Positions 16,718 to 27,380 of a stretch of 60,431 nucleotides of DNA are shown piece after piece (position 1 is the stretch's first letter; every line of letters begins with the position of its first letter). The translations under genes were made by a program, and so were the position numbers. The notes below the pieces were generated by a model. That model ran no database searches and had not been told where the DNA came from. It worked only from the letters and a program-made list of their open reading frames with translations. Source of the stretch: Brachionus koreanus (taxonomy: Eukaryota > Rotifera > Eurotatoria > Ploima > Brachionidae); NCBI GenBank assembly GCA_016987375.1, contig PJRA01000160.1, positions 473,828-534,258 of the forward strand, given 5' to 3'.

Positions 16718-18532
16718 TTAATCTGAATAAAATGGTAACATTATTAGTGGCTTTTCTTTTGAAATTCTTCCATCGTAAATACAGACTTTTTTCAAGATTA
16801 GATCAAACAGAGCTTAAAAAAAATCAGTGTTAAAAATAATCTCAATAAAGAAAAATCAGAAAAATAGATAATTTACCTGTAGCTACGCATTGAACTGAGT
16901 ATTCCTCTTTACTCCGGTAAATAGGATATCTTTCATCTTTATCATCGAATGCAAATTTAAGCAGTTCATCTAAAGTTTCAGGAGGTTTCATTTGATCAGC
17001 CCTAGCTTTCCTATGCCTTGAACTATGCACTACACATTGCCTCAACGGCACCCTCTCATAGCTAAGAAAATTCTTTATTTCAATTTAAAAAAAGAAAATA
17101 GACATATTTACTGATTAAAATGGTAGCAGTAGCCGATTGAATAATATGCGGACACTTCTGAGGCTTCATGAGAACCAATAATGCAATGTTTTGATACTTT
17201 GCTGGTTTTATTTGATTCTAAATTAGGTCCAAGTTCATAATTCCACATAATTGGTTGAGTTTTTTCAATTAGACTTGGTTCATGCTCTGGATACTCATTA
17301 TTCCAATTGGTTTCTAAATTTGAGAAATCTTCACCATAATAACCAAGGTTTAAACTTTAAAAATCATTAAGAAAAAAAAACTTAAAGTATCTGCCGAGTA
17401 CCAAAATCCATAAGCTATCGGTGTATTTAATAGAATGTCTTCTAATTCTTTTAAATTGTTGGCCGAAAGCATTGCTCTACTAACAATTTGTCTTGCTTAA
17501 AAAAATTAATTTTATCTTTTCTAAATTAAATTCATATAAAATACGAAATCTTTTCAATGCAATCTGATGTGGGACCAATGCATCAACACAAAATGTGAAT
17601 CCACTTGAGTTGAAAGCGAATGCATTTCCTGGCAAATGACCGGGATAACAGAAACAAGTAAATTTCTCCTTTGGGTATTCAGGCTTATCGGGTATAATAT
17701 CACAAGAAACAATATAACAAGTATTGTAAACTGCTATTGAAGTATCCTCATTATGCAAGATCAATTTCTAAAAAATTTAAGTTCTTTAATGCCAATAAAA
17801 AGCTTATGGTCAAATTTTATTATTAAGATAATCTTTGAAAATTTTTCAATTCATTATTCTGCATTTGTTTCTGTGTTTATTTAATTATGAACATTCAAAT
17901 ATTTCAACGCGTTATTATGATATTTAAAATTTGATCATAAGCTTTAATTGTTCTTCAGAAAATTTTTTTAATTCAAAATTTAAATATACATAGTCTTGAT
18001 TATTTAAGCAAAAATCAGAGCATTCCATTAATTCTTCAAATTCTGTTTCATTAATAACCAAAACATCATTTTTATTCTTAGTTATGCATAGCATTTCCAC
18101 ACGAAAATTTAAAACTAAAATCTTGAATTTTTTAAAAATACGGTTTACATTCATTAATTAGCAACTACATATTCAAAAGGAAGACCAGATCCATCAGCTA
18201 ATCCTTTCATTTCGTCAATGTACCAAGGAAACCTTTTGTTTGTTATTGACACAAATGTTTCAATCATCTAGAACAAATTTGAAAATTATTTCACTTGATA
18301 ATTGTAAAAAGTACAGATTTTCCTTCTTCTGTTTCCATACTTGGTAAAAGATATCTCTCAAATTCTGGAAATTTTTTAAGATATTCTCTTATGTTCGATT
18401 CAAATCTTTTACCCTTTAAAAATTAAATAATTGAAAATAAAATTTTTTTCTATAATAACAAACAATAGCATGACCACATTGATAGTGATTTCCGTGACAA
18501 TCAAAATAAGCAATATCCTCTCTTCTGTTCAT
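16718..18532 (-). CDS. Peptidase C45 / Tan-like N-acyl hydrolase or acyltransferase
   Basis: Nine exons: 18532-18464, 18413-18315, 18267-18169, 18121-17990, 17767-17545, 17495-17402, 17354-17112, 17061-16877 and 16812-16718. All phases close and give 412 aa. The family includes fungal acyl-CoA:6-aminopenicillanate acyltransferase and insect Tan, which hydrolyses N-beta-alanyldopamine and carcinine. Family blocks seen: an N-terminal GNHYQCGHAIG, VLNFRVEM, the likely nucleophile Cys123 in ECSDF, HNED (138-141), CYPGHLPGNAFAFNSSG, PRQIVSRAMLSANNL, HFNHYERV, SSRHRKAR and a C-terminal ALFDLILKKV. Members are autoproteolytic; the Cys becomes a new N terminus. Here Glu rather than Gly precedes it. 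No signal peptide. Donors gtttgt, gtagtt and gtatat are weak, so those borders carry some doubt. Substrate cannot be read from sequence. Confidence 0.85.
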
Positions 18533-19479
18533 TTTGACTTAAACAAAACAATATCAAAAATAAATAATTTTTTTGAAGTTTATATTTAAAGGAGTGTAGT
18601 ATTTTTAAAGCAATGTTATTTTTAGTTTCGTTTTAATGTTGCTTTAGCTAATAGAATATTTTTAAGAAATATTTTTGATAGAAAAAATTTCATAAAATTT
18701 GATTTCAGATTTTAGAAATTTAGGAAAAAAAATTCTCCAAAAGATAATTTTAAATTTAAAACAATTATTTTTAATTATTTCCACTCATATTGTCTTAAAA
18801 GTCTACTAAAACATCATGAAATTAAATTATAAAATTCAAATATACTGTTTTTTAGAAGAGAATTGAGAGGACCTTGATTTTTGATATTGATTAAAAATAG
18901 ACTAATTTTTGTTTGAACGAGTTCACAATATTAAAAACAAAACGGGTCTTGGGTGTTATGTAACCAAGAGGGTCATGTAATATGTGATCTGATGACTCAT
19001 TTTAGTTTGGTGATCGAATATTTTTTTTTCGGATCATATATTATATTAACATAGTTTTCTTTCCTATTTTTTTAATTTAAAAAAAAAAAATTTTTATGAC
19101 CCTACAAAATATTGAACATAATTGCCTAAGTCTTCAGCATACACTTGCTACAATGTTTCAATGCAGAAATTCAAAACTTAAATGTTATCTGAATTTCTAA
19201 TTTTGACTTGAAATTTGTAAACTACGCTTTTTGAAACTCTAGATTTCATTTTTGTGGAAGGGTAAAGAAGGGCTCTTGAAAAAGCTAAATGCTGTAAGTT
19301 TTTCAGACCTAGAAATTTAATGAATTATTTTAACGTTTTTAAAAATCATACTAAATGACAAAAAGAATAAATTTTGATATTTTATTTAAAATCTAAAATT
19401 GTCTATGTTAGTGTAAAATAATTTTTTAAAAATAAATTATCTAAATATTTACTAGATTAACCTAATTAGAATATAGAAA
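18533..19479. other. Intergenic between C45 gene and aldehyde oxidase
   Basis: About 950 bp holding the C45 promoter and the aldehyde oxidase 3' flank. No gene or clear repeat seen. Confidence 0.5.
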
Positions 19480-22400
19480 TCAATTTAAACTAAAATCTTT
19501 GACATCTACTAAACAAGCCTGTTGAACTTTGTCTATGGTTGCTGGTAAATCAAGTTTAAAATGTCCTTGCAGGCCTTTTTCTTTTCGTGATGCTTCAATT
19601 GCTGCTCGAATAGCAAACAACACCGAGTTACTTAAAATAAGAGGTGGTTCACCAGTTGCCTTGCTTCCTAGCACACCTAATGGATTTGGCTTATTCTCGA
19701 CAAATCTTATTCTAAAATCTACTGGTACATCTTTGGCCATAGGAGGCTTGTATTCCCAAGTTCCATTATTGATGCATTTTCCTGTTTGCGGATCAAATAT
19801 AGCCGTTTCAAGCATCATGTAACCCAAACCCATCATAAATCCTCCTTCTGCTTGTCCCACATCAATTAAACCATTCATTCTAAAAAAAGAAAATTTTTCT
19901 CTTAAAAAATTTAATTTCATGTAATTTACGTTTGACCACAATCGTATAGAATGTCAGTTCGCAAAATTTGTGTTTCACCAGTTAAAGTATCTATCAAGGC
20001 TTCAGTGCATGCTGCAGCATCAATGTCATAAGTCATTATGTCTTCAAATTCTCCTGCTCTTTGCAAATACATGGCTGATAAATCAGTATTCAAGGAGAAA
20101 GCTTTTTCTATTAATTGTGCCCAAGTATAATCGCCAGACATTTGTTTCCTTATTGGTTCAAGTCTTTCTTTCAATATGCTACATGCACCCATTACACTCT
20201 AATAAAAAAAATAAAAGCTTTAATTTTTTAAATTTTAATTTTTAAAATGAAACCTTGCAGCATAGCTCTGATGTAACACTACCTCCACTCCAAAGAACAT
20301 TCGGATTCACCAAGTTGTTGGTACTTTTGACACTTATTATCTCAATGGGTATTCCCAATTCAAAAGCTACACACTGTGCAACTTTTGTGTGTATACCTTG
20401 ACCCATTTCTATTCCGCCATGACTTACCAATACTGAGCCATCATGGTGTCTAATTGCCACTAAGGCATTATAATAGCCTAAATTGTAAGTTAAAGGATAT
20501 CGCATTGGAATTAATGCGATTCCTTTTTTTTTGTGTTTGTTTTGACTGTTAAATAGTTCTATTTCTTCTTTACGCTTGTAATAATCACTAGTTTGTTTTA
20601 ATTCAGTAACTAACTTATCAATTTCAATATAAGGCAGACTATGACCACTTGCTGTCTTATCGCCTTTTTTGAAAAAATTTCTTTCTCTTATTTCAATGGG
20701 ATCTTTGCCGAGATGATTTGCCACATGTTGAATTACGTTTTCGGTGACTGTATAGCAAGTGAACACATCAGGCGATCTAACTTCAGTGCTTGCTGCTTTA
20801 TTCGTTTTTGCCAAGTGCTGTCTGACCGAATAATTAGGACAGCTGTAAGCACTATCGAAAAAATTATATAAACAAAAAGCTAGTGATCCATTTGGTGAAA
20901 ATCCTGGCGTTGAATACCAATCATAGTCAATTCCATTAAGCTTTCCATCATCCTCAAATCCGACAGAGTATTTTACGTACCAAATTGGGCGTTTACCAAT
21001 TATATCCTTAAAAAGGATGATTTTTTAAAAAAATTTTATCTTTTTTTTTTTAGTTTTTTTATTCACTCCAAAATAACATTTTGTCTTTAAACCTTTTTAT
21101 ATTTTTCTGAGTCATAAAATTTTTATTCAACATAATATTCAAATTTAATTTTTTGCTTATCAAAAAAATTCTCTGGATGAAGGTTTTTCAGAAAAATCAT
21201 TAATTATGATGAAAAGTGGATCTATTTTCGAAATTATTGTAATAGAAATCAATGGCTGAACCCCTTTATCCAGCTCAGCTGGTGGCGAAAGGAGGACGCT
21301 TGATAAAAAGGTGATGTTGTGTATATGGTAGAATTTTGAAGGGGTAATACACTTTGAGCTTGTTTTAGACAGTAGTGCCATAAATGCCGTCAGTGGACCT
21401 CCATAATTTGGTATTGGCCGTCTTGATTGCCGCGGAGGAAAATTTTTTTTTCTAAATTTTAATATATTTTCATATACTCAATTCTTTTATCTATCGAATT
21501 TTTTTTTGAAAATTTTTAAATTTCATTTTTGTACACGACCAACTCCAGGTTTTGGCGATCCAATGGCCGTCACTGACGGTATCCAACACTAAAAATGCAG
21601 AATTTTATTCCGAACAATTACAATGAATGTTTAATTAATTTCATGAAAATTATCCTTCTTTGATCAATCGAAAGCTAGGTTTGTTTCTTCAAGAAAATGC
21701 TACACCTCATACAACTTAAAGGATAACAAGAAAAATAGTTCGAAAAATAGTAATATTTTTTTCAGCTATTTTTATATTTTTTAGAAAAAAAGAAAAATTA
21801 ACTTACCATGCAATCGTTCAAATCGAGATGAATTTTGACCGGTCTTCTTAAAAAATGAGCTCCCAGAGCGGCTGCAGTTGCAACAATATTAGCTCTTGTT
21901 GTTTTTCCTCCGAAACCACCCCCGATTTGCTTCACTTGTACATCAATAGTACTAGCAGGAATACCTAAAACCATAGCCACACTTCTTTGAACACTGTCTA
22001 TCCATTGAGTAGTAACTTCAATTTTGTATCCATCTTCTGTTGGTTCTACATTACAAATAATTCCCTCCAAATAAAAATTAAACTGAGAAGAATTAATTGA
22101 CAGCTCCCCGCTTATTTTGTTCTTTGACTTTTCTATAGCTGATTGAGCGTCTCCTATCATCAAATCATGAATTGGCTTTGGATGAAAGCTATTTTCTTCT
22201 ATTGCATCCTCAATTGTAAGAATAGGCTTTTTGATATCAGCATAATTTACTTGGACCATTCTGGCTGCTTTTTTCGCTATTTCATGACTTTCAGCGATGA
22301 CAATACCTAATGGCTGACCACAATAAGAAACTTCTCTATCAGCAAAAACAGGCTCTACATTGAAAGGCTTGGGCATCAAGTTATTTTCTCCAGGAATGTC

Positions 22401-24366
22401 TTTAGCCAAATAAACTGCGATCACGCCAGGCAAATTTAAAACCTTGTCTGTTTGAATACTTTCTATTTTTGCGTTTGCCAAAGTGCTGAGAATTAGGGCG
22501 CCATGAGTCTGACTGGACAGCAAAGATAAATCATCAACATATTTTGTTTCTCCAGATGTTTGCGAATAAGCATTTATTTTGGCCATTGGTTTTGTAATCG
22601 GATGTAAACTAGCTTTGCTTTCAAATGATTGTTCTGATCTAGAAACTGTTCTAATATCAATTATATTGTCAATTGTCTTTTCGAATTTTTTGTCAACTTT
22701 ATTCAACTCTAGAATTGATTTATAAAATAGTGACACTGCTAGATTTATTTTATAGTCAGATGATGGACTCAGTGGATCACTAATTTCACTAATTCCACTC
22801 GAATCAAGCTCTTTAGTTAAAATTTCAACAGATTTTTTGAATATTTCATTATTTGAAATATCTTTTTTGCCAAGAAATTTTTCAATCTCTGATGCATGAA
22901 AGAAATGTTCAGTCAAACCATTGAAAACCAGAACTGGTTTTGATTTTAAGACTGTTGATTCAGAACTTTCAAAAGAAAATCTGTAACCAAAATTGATGTA
23001 TGCATGTGAATTGGTAGATCTTGGACTTACTTTGACATAATTAATTTTATTATTTTGATCTAGAGAAGGAAATAGAACAGACTCTATCAAATATTGATTG
23101 CTTTCTAGTTCATTTGAGTCTAAAAATTCTGATAGACTTAATTGAATATGAGTTTTTTTGTTATAAATATTTAATCTTGCTGCACAAATTTCAAAAATAA
23201 TTAACACATCAGATGGAAAGTCTTTATGTTCTTTTTTAATTGCCAAATTTCCGGCCCACGAAGCCACATTTCTAATATGAACATTTCCAATTTTGTTCAA
23301 ACAATCAGCCATTTTAGATAAATGAGAGAATTTTTCATTAGTTGATGTTTCTTTAAAAATTTGTTGTAATCTGGTCAATGTTATTGCAGAACCAATAGTT
23401 AATGAATCGTTTGTTACATTTACTTCATTTAATTCTTTGACATTTTTAAGATCAATAAAACAATCAAATGGACCTTGACGTTTGTAAACTCCAATTGAAG
23501 TATTGCCATTCATGAATCTAACTCGGGAATTAGAAGCAAAAAACTGCTTCAATTGGTCCACACAAACTGGGGAGTACCAATTTTTGCCGTCTTTTTGAAT
23601 ATGAAAGCTCTCTAATTCATCAGTGCATCCATTGCATTTATTTTGTTCTTTATTTAAACATTTTAAGTTCTTCAAGTCTTCTATATCAATTGGATGTTCG
23701 TCATGTGCAAATGACTTCATAGCGTTCAAAATAGCCCTATAGCCAGTACATCGACAAATGTTTCCATCAAAGGAATTTTCGATTTCTTCTTTGGATGGTT
23801 TTGTGTTATTTTTTAGCTTGGAATACATGGTCATCACAAAGCCTGGACTGCAAAAGCCACACTGACTACCATTTGCATCAGCAAGACGCTTTTGAAGAGG
23901 GTGTAAACCGAAATTCTTATTTCCTAGACCTTCGACAGTAGTAAAGCTATAGCCATCACAGCTATACAACGGAAATAAGCACTAAAAAATTATTTAATAA
24001 TTTTTTTAAATAAAATTTTATCTATTTAAATTTTACTGAATTGACTGAAAATTCTTTGGTTTCACCAGAGCTTTGATCGAATACAGATGCGTGCACTACA
24101 CAGCATCCACACCCTCCTTCATGACAATAAACTTTAGTTCTATTGTAAAAAATTAGATAAAAAAAAAATTTTTTTCGATGATTTATTTTAATTTTACCCG
24201 GTCAATTTTAGAACATTGCGGATGTAATGTCCTAACGATGTATACAAAGGATATTCATCTTTTACTTTAATGATAAAAAGTTAATTTAGATGCAATAAGT
24301 TTATGTTGATGTTTCAAAAATACTTGTCTGAACAGCACCATTAACATAAAATGTTATATTCTTCAT
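19480..24366 (-). CDS. Aldehyde oxidase (xanthine dehydrogenase family)
   Basis: Seven exons: 24366-24324, 24264-24198, 24139-24037, 23981-21807, 21006-20254, 20198-19930 and 19879-19480. Phases close and give 1,269 aa. N-terminal [2Fe-2S] ferredoxin domain: CHEGGCGCC (Cys42, 47, 50) and Cys72. Second cluster: CGFCSPG (from 112) and CRCTGYRA. Then an FAD domain and the two molybdopterin domains with GGGFGGK, QGIHTKVAQ and the catalytic Glu1214 in ATGEPP. I call aldehyde oxidase rather than xanthine dehydrogenase because the XDH active-site block FRGFGGPQG is replaced by VRSPDVFTCY, and the FAD-domain segment PRSTNSHAYINFGY resembles insect aldehyde oxidases. It would oxidise aldehydes and N-heterocycles to acids, giving H2O2, in the cytosol. 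The 800-bp intron 4 contains a mariner relic. Start shared with a possible divergent promoter. Confidence 0.93.
21170..21760 (+). mobile_element. Mariner transposase relic split by a MITE
   Basis: Antisense to the aldehyde oxidase, in its intron 4. Readable pieces: INYDEKWIYF and RNQWLNP; then, after frame changes, KKVMLCIW, a stop, NFEGVIHFELVLDSSA; then, beyond the MITE, NRKLGLF and ENATPHTT. These match the DEKW, VMLCIWW and QDNARPHTA blocks of mariner transposases. A second relic of the same type lies at 29.0-29.25 kb. Confidence 0.8.
21388..21597. mobile_element. hAT-type MITE, family shared with 34.1 kb
   Basis: Right end reads ccgtcactgacggtatccaacacta, i.e. the inverse of TAGTGTTGGATACCGTCAGTG. 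The left end (gccgtcagtgg) lacks the outermost bases. It shares internal blocks (ggccgtcttgat, ccgcgg, tacacgac, gttttggcg) with the element at 34.1 kb in inverse orientation. It interrupts the mariner relic between LDSSA and the next block; the uninterrupted relative at 29.16 kb shows the empty site. Exact left border and target duplication are unclear. Confidence 0.7.
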
Positions 24367-24704
24367 TTTTTCAAAAATTTTTCAAACTATCTTTAAAATA
24401 AATTTTTTCTTTAAGAAATAAAAGTCAAATACCAAATTTATATAATATTTTTACTTTTATCATCTTACTAAACTAAAAACTTTATCCAATTATTTTTTAA
24501 TACGTATATTTATTAAATGAGATAGCAAAAAACGCTATCTAGCTAGAGGACAAGGAAACATAATATTTTGTTTGATTGAAAAAATATTTTCTAAAATAAA
24601 AGAGGAACACCTCTCCTAAATATAAATTCAGTTTTCAGTCTGATCTAAAAAAAAAAATTTGCCATTCAATATGAAAAATAATTTTTTTTTCTTAAACTTC
24701 AACC
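24367..24704. promoter_or_regulatory. Divergent intergenic region (aldehyde oxidase / C1orf50-like)
   Basis: Only 338 bp separate the two start codons, which face away from each other, so both promoters must lie here or overlap. No TATA element or named motif stands out from the AT-rich background. Confidence 0.45.
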
Positions 24705-27024
24705 ATGTCTAGAAGCCAAAAATATTCAAAAACTTGGAACAAGTTTGAAACAGAAATTGAAAACGAGCTAGTTTGTTTGAATCAAAGTGCCAAAACTGTA
24801 GTTAATTTTGTTCTTTACTTTTTTTAGCTAAAATTTTATAATAAGATAGAAGAGCAAAAAATTAGCAGTCGAGTGCAAGAGAAATTGAAAATCGTCTTGG
24901 ACGAAATTGAGTAAGTTATAATTTGATAATAGCAGGCATATAATGTGTGATTTCTTTTAAATGAAAAATACTATTAGAATTTTTCATAAATTATTTCCAA
25001 ATTTTTGGTTTAAATTGAATAATTTATTAAAATTTTTATAAAAAAAATAATGAGTTTTTGCTGCGACACATAGCATGTAGGTTTTAAGAGCTATCACCGC
25101 CATTTGGCAATTGTGGGAAAAGTGGCAGCCGATACCATTGAATCTAAAAATCCGCTTTGAAATGTGCAATAAAATTAGATTTTACCACATTTTATTAAAA
25201 CTTCTTCCAATGCAGAATTTACTTGTCTGAGAAAAAATTGTGAAAAGAGCTTACCTCTTGAAAAAATTCATTTCTAATCCGAGCAATAAAAATTACAATA
25301 CTCTATATATTTTGTAGCAAACAATTTTAGAAAAAGTTTGCAGCTATTCTTTTCTTTTGATGAAATGTTAATCAGTCTCTTTTTAGCCATGGGCTTGTTG
25401 ATTAACCTTAACACTAGAAGCACCAAGCATTTTTTCAGATTTTTTTCATAAATATTTTATAAAACAACGAAAATATTTTTATGAAGTAATATAATTTTTT
25501 AAAGAAAATTTTAAAATCTACATAATGCAAAAAAGATGTATTAATTTCAAAAATCCATTCAAAAGATATGAGGATTTAAAATTTTTTCATACGGTGCTTA
25601 AAATTAAAAAATTTAAGAATTTTAATTTAACCGAACTCTGGACTACATAAAGCTATTGGATTTTTATGTTTTCTCATTGATAGCAGACAGATTAAATCAA
25701 CAAAATTCAAAAAAAAAAATATTATATTTATATTAAAATTCTAATTACATATTACAAATTTATGTGACCTGATTAAAATCAAAAAAAAACTTTTATAACA
25801 AACTTTTTGGCCAAATATTAGGTGATAAATTCGACATAAAGTCATTGGTCACAAAAGAGGCAAGACTAGATTTTTTTACAGATCGCATTGAACTAGCATC
25901 TATAATTTTTTTTTTTTCAAGATAGATCCAGTTTCTTTCTATGTAAACAGTTGTTTAAAAAATGGTAACTCAAAATTTCTAAAAGAGCATAAATTTTTCT
26001 AAAAACTTGATTGTTTTAAAACAAAAAAAATGCACTTTTTTCCATTTTGTCTAATTTCGTTCCAGGGGTTATTTTTTACCACTAATTTTTTCCACAACAA
26101 AAAATTTGAAAAAATTTGGAGCAAATCTGTGGTTTTACTCTAATTATTTATTTCTTTATTCTTTGTGAATAAGCCATTTAAATATGAATTTTGAAAATAA
26201 TAATTTAGTAGTAGTAGTAGTAATTCCTGCTGCGACACCTAACATGTAGAGTGTCTGAGCCTATCACCGCCCATTGGCCGTATAGAGATGTAGCAGCCGA
26301 TTCTATTGAATTTATCTAAAGCCTTTTTAAAACTAGCGAAATCTAAACATATATTTCACCATACTTTTTGGCAACTTTTTTCAATACGGAACTACTCTGT
26401 TTGAGAAAAATAAATGTCTGGCACTTACTGCACCTGCAAAATCGTTTCTAATTTGAGCCAGATTTGAAAATATATTACACATATTTTATGACATAATTTA
26501 CAAAGAATAAAGCAATAAATTAAAAAAAGTAAAACCACAGATTTGTTCCAAATTTTTGGATGTGATTCGATTTAATCGGATCAAATATTGGTTTTTTTTT
26601 TAAATCTAAAGTCAAAAATTAGAAATTTAGATAGCACGAAAGTTTTAATTTAATTTCTAATAAATGAAGAGATCAAAAAATCTTATTAAAAAATTTAAAA
26701 TAATGCATACTTTTTTTTTAAAGATTTTTAAAGCATCAAACAATCGATATTTTAAAAAGTGGTGTTACTCAGAATGATCTGACAAAAGCAGAGTGTAGAG
26801 TTGCTAAAGTTCAAGGCAAAGTCTATCATTATTATGAGAAAAGAGATGGAAAAAAGTTTTTAACAATTTTATCACCAAATGAATGGGGAAAGTCTTCTCC
26901 ATTCAAGTATCTTGGCTCTTTTATACTTGGCTATGATAATATGTGGAAATCATGTCAACCGGAAAAAAATGAGTCATCAAGTGATTTAGAAGAATCGCTA
27001 CGCATAATAAAAGAATTATTTTGA
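24705..27024 (+). CDS. C1orf50-like conserved protein (DUF2452)
   Basis: Three exons. Exon 1 starts at 24705 and ends at 24770 or 24797; exon 2 is 24828-24910; exon 3 is 26724-27024. The product is about 150-160 aa. The last exon carries the family core: KVQGKVYHYYEKRDGKKF, then LTILSPNEWG, PFKYLGSFIL and DNMW, aligning with human C1orf50 (KPGNIYYLYKRESGQ, SIISPKEWG). Upstream, KLKIVLDEIEFLKHQTIDIL matches the helical block before it. The molecular function of the family is unknown to me. Exon 1's donor is ambiguous (gtttgt or gtagtt; both keep frame). The 1.8-kb intron 2 contains two LINE relics. The protein is shorter than human (199 aa), mainly at the N terminus. Confidence 0.8.
25050..25330 (-). 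mobile_element. LINE 3'-end relic
   Basis: Minus-strand remains of a non-LTR element C terminus: FNGIGCHFSHNCQMAVIALK with a frameshift before it. About 1.15 kb away is a related copy in the same orientation. Shared blocks include ctgcgacac-ta-catgtag and ctatcaccgcc. Lies in intron 2 of the C1orf50-like gene. Confidence 0.75.
26113..26553. repeat. 52-bp inverted repeat enclosing a LINE relic
   Basis: Left arm 26114-26165 (atttggagcaaatctgtggt...) and right arm 26501-26553 are inverse copies with few mismatches; both include caaatctgtggttttact and tttattctttg. Between them is a LINE relic on the minus strand (about 26205-26470; FKKALDKFNRIGCYISIRPM) with a tagtagtagtagta tract at its 3' end. 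It may be a fold-back element that captured a LINE tail, or a LINE insertion into one. Confidence 0.75.
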
Positions 27025-27380
27025 TTTAATTTTATTTATACTTTTCTCATTAAATAAAATCTAAACATTATTGCCGCTATTTGCTTTCTTTAGACCCAAT
27101 AATTTCGGGTATTAGCTCTAAACTAATAGCTTAATTAAGCACTTTTAATGAACTGAGTTTATGTGTATCTATTTTATTTATAATAGATGGCTTTAGATTT
27201 ATTGGTTAAATACCATTTGTTGATCTTTAAGCTGTTTGTTTTGTCACGAATCAAAGAAATATTTGGTCTATCTTTCCCTCATAGTAAATACAAACGTCAT
27301 ATAGTTCAAATTAATAAAACTTCTCATTGAAAATTCAGTCGAAATTTATCTAAATGTTTATTTGTTACAAAAATGATAAG
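27025..27380. promoter_or_regulatory. Intergenic, 3' flank of C1orf50-like gene and promoter of GH18 gene
   Basis: About 350 bp. An aataaa signal at 27053-27058 follows the stop of the C1orf50-like gene. The rest should contain the GH18 promoter; no named motif is clear. Confidence 0.45.

Noticed and set aside
19529..20245. Plus-strand open frames
   Set aside because: Antisense to exons 5-7 of the aldehyde oxidase.
21160..21381. Minus-strand open frame in the aldehyde oxidase intron
   Set aside because: Antisense to the mariner relic, whose plus-strand motifs are recognisable.
19480..24366. Xanthine dehydrogenase as the precise name
   Set aside because: The XDH-specific FRGFGGPQ block is absent and replaced by VRSPDVF, so aldehyde oxidase fits better.
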